DNA of 49,054 nt from contig JAHEBQ010000048.1 in assembly GCA_024642205.1 (NCBI GenBank), positions 1 to 49,054 on the forward strand, given 5' to 3'. Shown in pieces: positions 28,027-36,784 of the stretch. The translations under genes were made by a program, and so were the position numbers. The notes beneath the pieces were generated by a model that saw nothing but the letters and a program-made list of their open reading frames with translations, was not told the DNA's origin and did not search any database. The first letter of the stretch is position 1. Each line of letters opens with the position of its first letter. This DNA is from Planctomycetaceae bacterium (GTDB lineage: Bacteria > Planctomycetota > Planctomycetia > Pirellulales > Pirellulaceae).

Positions 28027-28926
28027 ATGCACACGACTGACGAAAAACCGGAATTGACGATCTTGCATATTTCCGACCTGCACTTCGGGCCGCCGTTGGT
28101 GCACGAAGTGGCGGAGGAAGCGTTGCGAAGCGCGCATGACCTGGCACCCGGCGCGATCGTTGTCAGTGGTGATTTGACCCAGCGCGCCCGCCGAGACCAG
28201 TTCCAGGCTGCCAAAGCATTTCTCAATCGCTTGCCGAAGGCGCCGACCCTGGTGATTCCGGGTAACCATGACGTGCCGCTCTACCGATTCGTGGAGAGGA
28301 TTACAAATCCGCTCGGGCTTTACAAAGAAATCATTTCCGACAACCTCAACCCGGTGTTGCGACTCGATTCGGCGGTGGTGATTGGGTTGGATTCGACGGC
28401 GCCCCGGACGTCGATCAGCAATGGCCGGATTACACCTCGGCAATTGGCGTTGTGTGAGCAGTCGTTTGCCCAGGTCCCTGAAGGTGTCGCGCGAATCGTC
28501 GTCGCGCATCATCATTTCGCTCCGGCTCCGGATTATCTTCATGACTGGACGATGCCAAAATCCAAACGAGCAATCATGCGTTTCGTCGAGTTAAATGTCG
28601 ACTTGATCCTGGGGGGGCACCTGCACCGAGCGTATATCGGAAACTCGCTCGATTTTTATCCGGGTTCACATCGCGAACGCGGTATCATCATCGCCCAATC
28701 GGGGACCACGACTTCCAGACGTGGCCGCGGTCGCGAGCAGGAAAAGAACACATTTAACCTGGTCAAGATTTTCCAGAACAGGATCGAAATAACGCATTAC
28801 CTGTATTTTGACGTTCGACACGGTTTTGTCCCGACCAGTCGCCACCTGTTCAGACGCAGTCAATGCTGGCTGGATCCCGGTCGGCTTGAGACCAATGACG
28901 CCGCGCTGGCGATGGGCAAAAAGTGA
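28027..28926 (+). CDS. Calcineurin-like metallophosphoesterase
   Basis: A 299-residue enzyme with all metal-binding motifs of the family: DLHFG (near residue 16), GDLTQ, GNHDVP, AHHHF and GGHLHRAY. It resembles the CpdA/Icc class of cyclic-nucleotide or other phosphodiesterases; substrate specificity cannot be inferred. ATG 28027 is chosen because MHTTDEKPELTILHISDLHFG puts the first strand at the usual place; the frame extends upstream to 27913 without homology. It is divergent from the lipid operon and followed 96 bp later by the ECF sigma gene. Confidence 0.88.
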   Translation: MHTTDEKPELTILHISDLHFGPPLVHEVAEEALRSAHDLAPGAIVVSGDLTQRARRDQFQAAKAFLNRLPKAPTLVIPGNHDVPLYRFVERITNPLGLYKEIISDNLNPVLRLDSAVVIGLDSTAPRTSISNGRITPRQLALCEQSFAQVPEGVARIVVAHHHFAPAPDYLHDWTMPKSKRAIMRFVELNVDLILGGHLHRAYIGNSLDFYPGSHRERGIIIAQSGTTTSRRGRGREQEKNTFNLVKIFQNRIEITHYLYFDVRHGFVPTSRHLFRRSQCWLDPGRLETNDAALAMGKK

Positions 28927-29022
28927 TTCTGGGTTTTGATCTGTGGTCGGGTCCATTTGACGGCAGGCGAAGTTCATGTATCTTGGCACCGTCGTCAATA
29001 TTGGTTTCCTCAAAAAGTTCTT

Positions 29023-29580
29023 ATGGACAATGATGTCACCAGAATTCTAAAAGCGATTAAGGCCGGACGGGGCGAAGCTACCGACGAGTTGCTGCCAATC
29101 GTATACCATGAGCTTCGCGATCTGGCCACAAAAAAACTGCGCAACGAAGCGGCTGGTAATACGCTTCAGCCGACTGCTCTTGTACATGAAGCCTATCTGC
29201 GACTGATCGGGTCGGAAAGCGATGATTGGGAAAACCGGGCGCATTTTTTTGGAGCGGCCGCCGAGGCGATGCGCCGGATTCTGATTGATCATGCGCGCTC
29301 CAAGAAAAGCCAAAAAAGGGGTGGCGAATCCCAGCCTGTTTCGCTGGAGGGATTGCCAGAGATCTCGTTGGAGAAAGCTGAAGAATTGATCGCGTTGGAC
29401 GAAGCGCTCAACGAGCTGGCTGCCGTCGACAGCACAAAAGCTGACCTGGTCAAACTGCGGTTCTTTGTCGGGCTGAATATGGAAGAGTCCGCATTGGCGC
29501 TCGGGATTTCACTCCGAACGGCCGAGAGAAACTGGGCGTATGCCAAGGCCTGGTTGCATCGGCAGGTGTGTCGGGATTGA
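29023..29580 (+). CDS. ECF sigma factor (kinase-associated planctomycete type)
   Basis: A 185-residue extracytoplasmic-function sigma factor. Region 2 is seen as ELRDLATKKLRNEAAGNTLQPTALVHEAYLRLIG with the HFFGAAAEAMRRILIDHAR stretch typical of the subgroup found beside Ser/Thr kinases in planctomycetes and acidobacteria. Region 4 is LKLRFFVGLNMEESALALGISLRTAERNWAYAKAWL. No anti-sigma gene is present. The kinase gene 176 bp downstream is the expected partner; in this class phosphorylation is thought to control the sigma factor. ATG 29023 is chosen because the upstream extension lacks homology. Confidence 0.92.
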   Translation: MDNDVTRILKAIKAGRGEATDELLPIVYHELRDLATKKLRNEAAGNTLQPTALVHEAYLRLIGSESDDWENRAHFFGAAAEAMRRILIDHARSKKSQKRGGESQPVSLEGLPEISLEKAEELIALDEALNELAAVDSTKADLVKLRFFVGLNMEESALALGISLRTAERNWAYAKAWLHRQVCRD

Positions 29581-29606
29581 CCAAAATGGACAAAAAACCC
29601 CGAAAA

Positions 29607-29637
29607 TTTCTGGTTTCCAGAAAATGCCAGGTTTTTT
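29607..29637 (+). terminator. Weak hairpin after the ECF gene
   Basis: TTTCTGG (29607-29613) and CCAGAAA (29617-29623) form a seven-pair stem with a TTT loop, and a run of six T lies at 29632-29637. The gap between stem and T-run is long, so this is at best an attenuator or weak terminator between the sigma factor and the kinase. Confidence 0.3.
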
Positions 29638-29756
29638 GGCGGGGTCGTGTGCATTAATACGCATGTGGTTAGGGCCAGAAGCTTTCGCCCAGGAATGAAC
29701 ATGACGATCCGCGCTTGCCGAACCAAGGATCGACAAATAACGATCGAGAGCATTTT

Positions 29757-32021
29757 ATGAAGGCAAATGAGATGGACCATACGACCAATCAGGAAGAGCA
29801 GATATTTCTGGCAGTGTTAGAGCTGGCGCCCGGTACGGATCGCGAAGAGTTTCTGAAAAGTAAATGTGGTGACAACCACGAGTTGTTGAAGCGAGTGGAG
29901 GAGCTGTTGAGCTTCCATCAACGAGGTGACAATTTACTCGATGATACCTCTGGGGGTTTTGGGATGCCGACCGTGTTGGCGGCCGATACCATTGCCGTCG
30001 GGACGCAAATCGGTCCCTACAAACTGCTGCAGGAAATCGGCACCGGAGGAATGGGGGTCGTCTATATGGCGGAACAATTTCATCCCGTTCGCCGTAAAGT
30101 CGCCGTCAAAATCATAAAATGGGGAATGGACACGCGCAACGTGATTGCCCGGTTCGAGGCCGAACGCCAGGCGCTGGCAATGATGGACCATCCGAACATT
30201 ACCAAGGTGTTTGACGCGGGCAGTACATCCTCGGGACGCCCCTATTTCGTGATGGAATTGGTAACCGGTTTGGCGATTACCGACTATTGTGACCGGGAGA
30301 AGTTGTCGCTACGTGATCGAATCGAACTGTTTTATCAAGTCTGCGTCGGTGTCAAACACGCTCATCAAAAAGGCATCATTCACCGTGACCTGAAGCCCTC
30401 CAATGTCATGGTGACACATTACGACGGGGTTGCGGTTCCCAAAATCATCGATTTTGGAATTGCCAAGGCGGTGGATCATTCGTTGACCGACAAAACGCTT
30501 TTCACCAGCTATGGCAACATGATTGGCACTCCGGAATACATGAGCCCGGAGCAAGCGGAAATGAGTGGACAGGACATCGATACGCGGGCCGATGTCTATT
30601 CACTGGGCGTGTTAATGTACGAACTGTTGACAGGTACGACGCCATTTTACCATTGGAAGAAAAAAGGTATTCACAAGTTCTGCGACGCCATCTGCCATGA
30701 AGAAGCCGAGTTGGCTTCGACGAGAATCAACAATCTGGCTGACACGGTTGAGGAGATTTCGCGTAATCGCGGTACCGACGTACGTTCGCTGAAACGGAGT
30801 CTGCGGGGCGACATGGATTGGATTCTTTCCAAGAGTATGTCCAAAAAACGCAATGAACGATACGAGACGGCCGCAGACCTGGCCCGCGATGTCAAACGAT
30901 ACCTGGATGGACAGGTGATCGAAGCTGCGGGACCCAATTTGCGTTACCGGGCCAGAAAATTCTTCCGGAAACATCGGACTTCGATTTCGCTTGCGAGTGT
31001 GATTTTCGGGACGCTGGTCATTGCGACGATTGTCTCAACGGTATTTGGACTGAAGGCAATCAGCGCACGGCGATTGGCAGACAGTCGGCTTCACGAAGTT
31101 GACCAACTGCGAAAACAAGCCGAAAACGAGCGCGATCGGGCGCTCGCGGCCGAACAAAAACTCCAGCGCCTGGAACGGGGAAGTCGAATAGAAGCGGCGG
31201 CGGCTCGGGCGGCTGAAAAATTTCATCGCGAAAACAATGACGTGGTGATTCACTACGCCAATCGTGAATCCAATCGCAATTTCGCTTGGGCCGGTGATTC
31301 GCCCTCCGGGGAGCCTCCCGTCATCGAATTGACCCAGGAAAAAATCGCACATGGACTTGCGCCGGAGGTCCGAATCGTTGGAGTTCAGCCGCCGAAGAAT
31401 GACGAGCGGTTCCGGCCCAAAGTCGGCCAACCTCACGAGTTTTCCGTGTTGATTGGCGATTCCGGCGATGTGACCGTCTCGAACGACGGGTCTCAGCCCG
31501 CTAACACCTTTCAACGACACGGTCATCGTGGCGACCCAAGGCATCTGGTGATCATTCAAGACAAAGACGGAACCAAACAATATCTGAAATCCTATGTGAA
31601 CGAACTGCGAGAGTCGTTCGGGCCGGATGATGACACGGTCGTCAAGACTTTGATTGAAATTGGAAATATGGAACTCAATGATAAAGATTGGTCGGAAGCT
31701 GAAAATTCCTTTCGCGAGAGTCGTGACATCCTGCAGCTGCGCGGAAAAAACGATGAGCAAATGGCGCGGGTTGAATTGCTGATGAGCAAGGCGCAGTTGT
31801 TGCAGGACAAGCATGCCCTGGCCAGGGAGACGCTGAAAAAGGGCGTCAACCATCTCGTGAGGCTTCGCCAGGTTCCCCGTGAACTCGTGGATGTCGTGAA
31901 GGAAATAAGTGAATTGGACGTACATCAGCACGAGCTTCAGGAGTTGTTGCCTGCAACTCTTCGCAGCGAGTTGGAAGAAAAGCTGCAAAAGAACATTGAG
32001 ATCGAAATTCACCAGAAATAG
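29757..32021 (+). CDS. Transmembrane Ser/Thr protein kinase (PknB-type) paired with the ECF sigma factor
   Basis: A 754-residue protein. A 90-residue N-terminal segment (LFxxVLEL-type: QEEQIFLAVLELAPGTDREEFL) is typical of sigma-linked planctomycete kinases. The kinase domain spans about 86-385 with GTGGMG glycine loop (96-100), VAVK Lys118, HRDLKPSN (catalytic Asp211) and DFG (232-234), all intact. A hydrophobic span at 409-432 is the membrane anchor, followed by a coiled coil (RRLADSRLHEVDQLRKQAENERDRALAAEQKL). Instead of a long run of TPRs, the outer part holds a region rich in charged residues and a short TPR-like C-terminus (EIGNMELNDKDWSEAENSFRESRDILQ). Likely signals envelope stress to the sigma factor. 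Confidence 0.92.
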   Translation: MKANEMDHTTNQEEQIFLAVLELAPGTDREEFLKSKCGDNHELLKRVEELLSFHQRGDNLLDDTSGGFGMPTVLAADTIAVGTQIGPYKLLQEIGTGGMGVVYMAEQFHPVRRKVAVKIIKWGMDTRNVIARFEAERQALAMMDHPNITKVFDAGSTSSGRPYFVMELVTGLAITDYCDREKLSLRDRIELFYQVCVGVKHAHQKGIIHRDLKPSNVMVTHYDGVAVPKIIDFGIAKAVDHSLTDKTLFTSYGNMIGTPEYMSPEQAEMSGQDIDTRADVYSLGVLMYELLTGTTPFYHWKKKGIHKFCDAICHEEAELASTRINNLADTVEEISRNRGTDVRSLKRSLRGDMDWILSKSMSKKRNERYETAADLARDVKRYLDGQVIEAAGPNLRYRARKFFRKHRTSISLASVIFGTLVIATIVSTVFGLKAISARRLADSRLHEVDQLRKQAENERDRALAAEQKLQRLERGSRIEAAAARAAEKFHRENNDVVIHYANRESNRNFAWAGDSPSGEPPVIELTQEKIAHGLAPEVRIVGVQPPKNDERFRPKVGQPHEFSVLIGDSGDVTVSNDGSQPANTFQRHGHRGDPRHLVIIQDKDGTKQYLKSYVNELRESFGPDDDTVVKTLIEIGNMELNDKDWSEAENSFRESRDILQLRGKNDEQMARVELLMSKAQLLQDKHALARETLKKGVNHLVRLRQVPRELVDVVKEISELDVHQHELQELLPATLRSELEEKLQKNIEIEIHQK

Positions 32022-32146
32022 CAGTGTACCTACCTGAACTGAATCCGTTTTCCCTGGGGTTGATCGGCAAGATAGCAACGCGGAGTCCATCAACGTTGAT
32101 TGATCCTGGTTCCAAGTTTGAAACCCTTTTTATTGAAAGCATTCGT

Positions 32147-33373
32147 ATGAAATTTGTTCGCCACGCGACGATGTCCTTGAAGTCTGAGTTGATTCGCTCC
32201 CAGTTCCCGTTTCGCACATTGACCCTGATTACCTGCCTTGGGCTTTTCGTCGGCTACGGATCCGTCGCAACCGCCGCGGCAGTCGCGCGACCGGTGGCGA
32301 TTTTGCAGGATGAAGATCATCCTCAGCATGTTGTTGTTGAGCTTGAGGAACATCAACTGGATGCAGACGGCAACATCGAAGTGATCATGGTTCAGGAGGG
32401 CGAATCGAGCCCGTCGCGACTGCTGGAAAAATTCGACACCAATCATAATGTCACGTTGCACAGACTTGATCCTGGTCAGGACGGCAATGTTGAAGTCATT
32501 GTCACCAAGGGAGACGAACAGGACGGTGATGTCGACCTTCACGGACATCTGGTGGAACTGCTGCACGGACCGGGAACTGACAAAATCAACCATCAGGAAC
32601 TGGCGCGAAAGCTACGCGACATTGCCCATCAGTTGGAAGGCCAGACGACAAACGCCCAGCCGAATCACAAGCTTCATCAGAAAATTGAAATTCATGAAGG
32701 CGGAGAACATGAAATTCACGCGGAAAAACTGGCCGATGTCCTTTCAAAACATCGCGGAATCCACCGATTCAAAATCGATTCAGGTGGACGCTTCCTGCTC
32801 AAGAATGCCAATGAGCCGCGGCAGATGATTATTGAATTGGAGTCGGACAATGATTCTACGGCGCATGCTCATGAGGGTGTTCACGAACAAATTGTTGTTC
32901 ATGACCAGGAGCAGCATTCCGGCCAGAATATCATCGTCGAGAAGATTCACGAGGAAGGAGATGACAATCCACTGGCTGCCGAATTGCGTTTCGGGACTGC
33001 CGAGACGACCGGCGAGGAAGCTCAGTCGTCGGTTGGGGCATTGCGAGCTGAACTTCAACAGTTAAGAAACGAACTCAATCAGCTTCGCTCTAAACGGGAC
33101 ACCCCCCGCGCCAAAAGAAAGCGTCGTAAAGAGGACGGTAAAACCGGGTTGAACGCTCAGGACTTGAAAACTCCGACGTTGGTCCTGACACAAGTGGAAA
33201 AGGAGAGCGAGGCCGGAAGCGATAGCGGGTTGGTTTGGGTTCAGGAAGAGGACTCGGCCAAGTCTGGTAACCGGTTCATTATCAAGAATTCAAACGGAGG
33301 CGAAGGAAAAACATCGCCCCACGTCATTCGTTTTGACCGGAAAAAAAACGCCCAGGAATCCAAGGAAAAGTAA
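32147..33373 (+). CDS. Exported acidic/His-rich protein of the ECF-kinase operon
   Basis: A 408-residue protein of unknown family. ATG 32147 gives a signal-peptide-like N-terminus (FRTLTLITCLGLFVGYGSVATAAAVA). The mature part is rich in Glu, Asp, His and Gln, with repeated strand-like segments (HVVVELEEHQLDADGNIEVIMVQEG, NVEVIVTKGDEQDGDVDLHG, QKIEIHEGGEHEIH, EQIVVHDQEQHSGQNIIVEKIHEEG). A coiled coil lies near residues 300-325 (ALRAELQQLRNELNQLRS), and the C-terminus is basic. It begins 125 bp after the kinase and is followed by a strong terminator, so it is probably co-transcribed. A sensor, substrate or metal-binding partner of the kinase is plausible; nothing is proven. Confidence 0.7.
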   Translation: MKFVRHATMSLKSELIRSQFPFRTLTLITCLGLFVGYGSVATAAAVARPVAILQDEDHPQHVVVELEEHQLDADGNIEVIMVQEGESSPSRLLEKFDTNHNVTLHRLDPGQDGNVEVIVTKGDEQDGDVDLHGHLVELLHGPGTDKINHQELARKLRDIAHQLEGQTTNAQPNHKLHQKIEIHEGGEHEIHAEKLADVLSKHRGIHRFKIDSGGRFLLKNANEPRQMIIELESDNDSTAHAHEGVHEQIVVHDQEQHSGQNIIVEKIHEEGDDNPLAAELRFGTAETTGEEAQSSVGALRAELQQLRNELNQLRSKRDTPRAKRKRRKEDGKTGLNAQDLKTPTLVLTQVEKESEAGSDSGLVWVQEEDSAKSGNRFIIKNSNGGEGKTSPHVIRFDRKKNAQESKEK

Positions 33374-33408
33374 ACACAAGAGCGAAAAATGAGAATCTCA
33401 TTTCGCTT

Positions 33409-33454
33409 ATCCCGGTCGACCTGATTGACGCCAGGTTGGCCGGGATTTCTTTTT
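33409..33454 (+). terminator. Strong rho-independent terminator
   Basis: ATCCCGG (33409-33415) pairs with CCGGGAT (33440-33446); inside it, ACCTG (33419-33423) pairs with CAGGT (33432-33436) around an 8-base loop. TTCTTTTT follows immediately. A second hairpin, AGCGAAAAATGAGA against TCTCATTTCGCT (33381-33407), precedes it. Together they close the sigma factor-kinase operon. Confidence 0.88.
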
Positions 33455-33801
33455 GGTCGACGCTGACATGGCAATCCGGATTCGTTGAGTGCCTGATCAT
33501 GCCGTCGGGTTGAATTCAACCAGTTTCGTAAATCGCATACGACTCGTTCGTCGACGAACCATTGTCTGCCAAGCGCCGGGTGGGGGAAACTCCAAAAAGC
33601 GGCGGTTGATCCGATCTTCCTTCGAGCGTTTTCGGTCTCAACGGCAAAGGTTGAAATTCAAGGCGAAATGCCTGCCTGGGCAAACACGCGATCCGCTGCA
33701 GCGTGCGAATGAGCACAGAGGCAGGCCATCTGATCGGGCTGCATCACTTGTCCGCCTGATTTGCCGGGTCAATAAACGTTGTATTTCAGTATTTACAGTT
33801 T
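33455..33801. other. Intergenic region between the kinase operon and the stress island
   Basis: A 133-codon plus-strand ORF (33489-33890) overlaps the next gene and has no protein-like features, so it is rejected. The region forms the boundary between the terminator and the sigma-54-like promoter at 33802. Confidence 0.4.
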
Positions 33802-33816
33802 TGGTACTGGTTTTGC
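33802..33816 (+). promoter_or_regulatory. Sigma-54-like promoter, CBS gene
   Basis: TGGTAC-TGGTT-TTGC, one mismatch to TGGCAC-N5-TTGC, with the required ten bases between GG and GC. It sits 70 bases before the CBS start codon. Confidence 0.6.
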
Positions 33817-33886
33817 TGATCAATCCAGGCAGGAATAGGATGAGGATAAAGGGCGGTCAATTCGTTATTCAGGGAGAAGTGGTACG

Positions 33887-34390
33887 ATGAGTACATCCAT
33901 AGGAACGACTCGCGTCGACGAAGTCATGAGCACTGTCGTTTTTACGGTCGGTGCCAAGGACAAGATCCCCGACGTTGCAACCCTGTTTGAGAAGCACGAT
34001 GTCAATGCCGCACCGGTCGTCAACGACGCAAACGTTTGTATCGGGATCATTACCAGTCATGACCTTGTCGAGTACGAGTCGACGCGGATTAAGGTCATGG
34101 AACACCTTGACCGGGGGCTTGGATTTGATCTGGGGCACTACGGTGACGGGCAATCTTTTCCGTTGTTGCGTGTTCCGATCGACGAAGCTGGAATTCAGAT
34201 GACGACAAACGTTCAGACGGCCGAAGTTCACACTTCACTGAGTCACGCGGCGCGGACGATGTGTGAGAAACATATCCACCATCTGGTCATTCTCGATGAT
34301 GAAAAACACCCAGTCGGAATTCTATCATCGCTTGATATTCTCGGTCATGTGACTGGCGAACCCGTCGCGCGCCACGATCGATCGAGTTGA
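33887..34390 (+). CDS. Tandem CBS-domain protein
   Basis: A 167-residue stand-alone CBS pair (Bateman module). CBS1 is VDEVMSTVVFTVGAKDKIPDVATLFEKHDVNAAPVVNDANVCIGIITSHDLV and CBS2 ends LSHAARTMCEKHIHHLVILDDEKHPVGILSSLDIL. Such proteins bind adenine nucleotides and sense energy charge. A similar stand-alone CBS protein (Hrp1) belongs to the mycobacterial dormancy regulon. It is preceded by GGGAGAAG at a suitable distance and by a sigma-54-like promoter. It is the first gene of the stress island. Confidence 0.92.
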   Translation: MSTSIGTTRVDEVMSTVVFTVGAKDKIPDVATLFEKHDVNAAPVVNDANVCIGIITSHDLVEYESTRIKVMEHLDRGLGFDLGHYGDGQSFPLLRVPIDEAGIQMTTNVQTAEVHTSLSHAARTMCEKHIHHLVILDDEKHPVGILSSLDILGHVTGEPVARHDRSS

Positions 34391-34641
34391 TCGCGCATCC
34401 CGGCCGATCCAGCGTCAATGCGGAACGGTTGCCAGCGTCGAGCGTGTTTGGCGAACCCCTGAACTCCCTTTGGAGTCTGTCGCGGGAGGAATTCGACTGT
34501 TTCGCCGAGGACGACAGGAGTGCGTTAACTTTGCCCACGCCTGGGAAGCGTCACCAGAACAAAATAGCGCAGCACCGGAGAAAACGCCATTCATTGAGCG
34601 CCCAGAAAGCCCGGCCTCTGGTTGCGCACACCGGTCAGGCC

Positions 34642-35142
34642 TTATTTACCTTTGAGATCGACGCTTTGGGAAGGAGCCCCGGGTTTTTCTTCGTCCGTGG
34701 CGGGGCTTTGTTCGACAGGAAAAATCCAATTAAAATCCAAGCTTGACTTAACAGCCATGACTGGACAGTTGGCCATCCGAAGGACTTTTTCGCAAACGCT
34801 TCCATGTAACATGTGGCTGGTGCCGGTTCGTCCGTGGGTCCCCATAACGATCAGGTCGACGTGTTGATTATTGGCGAATTCAACGATGACGTTTGCCGGA
34901 TTGCCATTGCGAACTTCAAATTGATGGCGAAGTTCGGGAACGAACGGTCGGACTTTTGTGCTCAGTTCCATATATGCATCGTCCAATGCGTTCTCGGTCG
35001 CGATGTCCTTCCTGGGTGGATCAGCGACATTCAGGAAAATGATCTCGGCATCAACGGCATCCGCAAACATCGACGCATAGTAATTCGCTGCTTCGCTGTA
35101 CAGCGAGTAATCGATTGGACAGAGAATGCGGTTCAGTTTCAT
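34642..35142 (-). CDS. Universal stress protein, single domain
   Basis: A 166-residue USP. ATG 35142 gives the canonical start MKLNRILCPIDYSLYSEAANYYA. The ATP-binding motif G-x2-G-x9-G-S is complete (GTHGRTGTSHMLHGS), so it is probably an ATP-binding USP of the MJ0577/UspFG type. A Pro/Glu-rich tail (EQSPATDEEKPGAPSQ) extends past the fold. It lies 61 bp downstream of the Hsp20 gene on the same strand, probably in one operon with Hsp20 and the DUF1508-like gene. Confidence 0.92.
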   Translation of the reverse strand: MKLNRILCPIDYSLYSEAANYYASMFADAVDAEIIFLNVADPPRKDIATENALDDAYMELSTKVRPFVPELRHQFEVRNGNPANVIVEFANNQHVDLIVMGTHGRTGTSHMLHGSVCEKVLRMANCPVMAVKSSLDFNWIFPVEQSPATDEEKPGAPSQSVDLKGK

Positions 35143-35203
35143 AGCTTGAACACCAGCGAAATCGGCGATCGGCCGGAGGCCTGCCACCCGGCGTTGAATC
35201 GAG

Positions 35204-35728
35204 TTAGACGCTGACCTTGATCTTTCGCGACTTGCTGTTTTTTGACTTTGTCAACGTCACCGTCAGAACGCCATTACGATACTCTGCCGAAGCCTGATTT
35301 GATATTTCCCTGGGAAGTGCAAACGTCCGGGAAAACGAACCGCACGGTCGCTCATGGCGGTGGTAGAAATGGTCTTCGTCATTTTCACCACAGCCGGCAG
35401 ACTCGCGTTGAGAACGAATGGTAATGGTATTCTCGTTGACCTGAATGTCGATCTGGTCTGGCTCAAACCCGGGAACATCCATGACAATGATCAGCGACGA
35501 TTCGGTTTCCACCAGATCGGCGCGGGGTTTAATGTCGCCACTGAACAACTCATCTTCCGCGAGGTTCCAGAATCGGTCGGCCAAATGCTGCACCTCATCC
35601 TTGATAAACGGAAATCCTCGCCTGGCCCAGGGAATGATTCCCGTAGGTTGACCCAGCTTTATCGTGGTGGTGCCCGGTTGTTTCCCGGAGCTTACGCCCG
35701 GCTTGAGGGAGCCTGAGGTTTGAGTCAT
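35204..35728 (-). CDS. Small heat-shock protein (Hsp20/alpha-crystallin)
   Basis: A 174-residue Hsp20. The alpha-crystallin domain covers about residues 66-165: IKPRADLVETESSLIIVMDVPGFEPDQIDIQVNENTITIRSQRE to the conserved NGVLTVTLTK, then a basic tail with the IKVSV end. The N-terminal 50 residues are Gly/Thr/Pro-rich and variable. ATG 35728 has AAGGA nine bases upstream; the open frame extends far beyond but overlaps the next gene. An ATP-independent holdase, equivalent in context to HspX of the mycobacterial DosR regulon. Confidence 0.93.
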   Translation of the reverse strand: MTQTSGSLKPGVSSGKQPGTTTIKLGQPTGIIPWARRGFPFIKDEVQHLADRFWNLAEDELFSGDIKPRADLVETESSLIIVMDVPGFEPDQIDIQVNENTITIRSQRESAGCGENDEDHFYHRHERPCGSFSRTFALPREISNQASAEYRNGVLTVTLTKSKNSKSRKIKVSV

Positions 35729-35789
35729 CGTCTTTTTTCCTTGTTGTATTGGCGTGAATTGTTTGGGCAACCAAAGGACGCCAACTTTG

Positions 35790-35972
35790 CTAGGTTGTTC
35801 TGGCGGGGGTGGTTTCATATCCGCTTTGCCTGGCATTGTTAACGCAGGCACTTCGCTTGACATAACCTTCAGTTGACGCCGCGATAATGCGACCGTTGAC
35901 AGCCACACGGCGCCAACGCCATTTCTTTCTTGCGTCCTGGTAAAACTCCCAACGATCATTTGTGTTTGACAT
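35790..35972 (-). CDS. DUF1508/YegP-like small protein
   Basis: A 60-residue protein whose WEFYQDARKKWRWRRVAVNGRIIAASTEGYVKRSACVNNARQSGY matches the single-repeat DUF1508 fold (W-x-F-Y-x-D, GRIIAAS-EGY). An AGGAGG seven to eight bases before ATG 35972 fixes the start. DUF1508 proteins often accompany stress genes but have no assigned activity. It heads a probable operon with Hsp20 (61 bp downstream) and the USP. Confidence 0.85.
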   Translation of the reverse strand: MSNTNDRWEFYQDARKKWRWRRVAVNGRIIAASTEGYVKRSACVNNARQSGYETTPARTT

Positions 35973-36126
35973 TTTTTGCCTCCTGAAAAGGCCTTGATCG
36001 CGAGCCGATACGTCTGGATGCCCGTTCACAACTTGAACAGCCACCATCCTCATTCGCCGTCAAACTCGAAGTCGACATTTGTGATGCCATCAGGTCACTT
36101 GTGCCGTGTCAAGATTTGATTTTTTG

Positions 36127-36192
36127 GTAGTGGACGTGGTTACGAGTCCTTTTGATCAACAAAACGCAAGGACTCGTAACCACGTCCACTAC
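36127..36192. repeat. Perfect 25-bp inverted repeat
   Basis: Arms at 36127-36151 and 36168-36192 are exact reverse complements, starting GTAGTGGACGTGG on the left, with a 16-base loop. The pairing resumes outside (TTGG with CCAA) after a small bulge. It lies between two stress-island genes. A stem this long could stop transcription in both directions, but its GC-balanced sequence without a T-tract looks more like a dispersed palindromic element (REP- or MITE-like). Confidence 0.92.
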
Positions 36193-36224
36193 GACCAACT
36201 CTGGTACTTGGCAATGACTGAACA

Positions 36225-36386
36225 CTAATGCGTCGGGTGAGCGTTGCGATGCAATGCGTGACTGGTCATTGGACTCGAAACCCGTTGGCTGCGCCGCCGG
36301 GACATTGAATCCCATGCCGGCAGGATAAACGTGTAAACGCTGCAAACGACCATCGACAATACCCAAGCGACCAAAATTGTGTTCAT
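36225..36386 (-). CDS. Small single-span membrane protein
   Basis: A 53-residue protein with one hydrophobic helix (ILVAWVLSMVVCSVYTFILPAW) followed by a basic, His-containing tail. AGGAGA precedes ATG 36386 at a good distance, and a sigma-54-like site lies 81 bases upstream. No family is recognised. Its own promoter and ribosome-binding site argue that it is expressed. Confidence 0.6.
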   Translation of the reverse strand: MNTILVAWVLSMVVCSVYTFILPAWDSMSRRRSQRVSSPMTSHALHRNAHPTH

Positions 36387-36467
36387 TGTTTTCTCCTGTG
36401 GTTCGGTTGCAGAGACGATCCATAACCCTTCGTCATGCCGTTTCCGCATTTTCAGCATCGATGGATT

Positions 36468-36482
36468 GCAACTGCGATGCCA
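36468..36482 (-). promoter_or_regulatory. Sigma-54-like promoter, small membrane protein
   Basis: On the minus strand: TGGCAT-CGCAG-TTGC, one mismatch to the consensus, spacing correct. It points at the gene starting at 36386. Confidence 0.6.
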
Positions 36483-36599
36483 AACCGGTCCTGCCTGTGA
36501 AAGCCCGGTTTTTTCGCCTCGGTTGGGCGAATTCGCACGCAGACTGTCCATGATTGGCACGAGTTCGAACGGTTATTCATTGTGAATTCCATTTACCCT

Positions 36600-36614
36600 T
36601 GGCACCCGATTTGC
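36600..36614 (+). promoter_or_regulatory. Sigma-54 promoter, haem-PAS kinase
   Basis: TGGCAC-CCGAT-TTGC is an exact consensus match. It lies 170 bases before the GTG start of the sensor kinase, implying a leader of about 160 nt, which leaves room for further control. Confidence 0.75.
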
Positions 36615-36784
36615 GTAGCCGGGGCTTGTACAATCCGGCCCTTCCGGGAGTGGATCGTGATCAGGAAAGCGAAATCGCAAACTCCGGGCGTCCGGGTTGG
36701 AAGAGAGTATCGGGACAAGATTTGGCTTGAGGCTGTTATAATCCCATCGAATCCGACTCTCCCTCAAACACAAGCAACCAAGAA

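Noticed and set aside
33489..33890. 133-codon ORF before the CBS gene.
   Set aside because: It overlaps the promoter and start of the CBS gene, lacks a ribosome-binding site and shows no protein-like pattern.
35973..36126. Sigma-54 site for the DUF1508/Hsp20/USP operon.
   Set aside because: TGGCATCACAAATGT has GG-N10-GT instead of GC; too weak to call.
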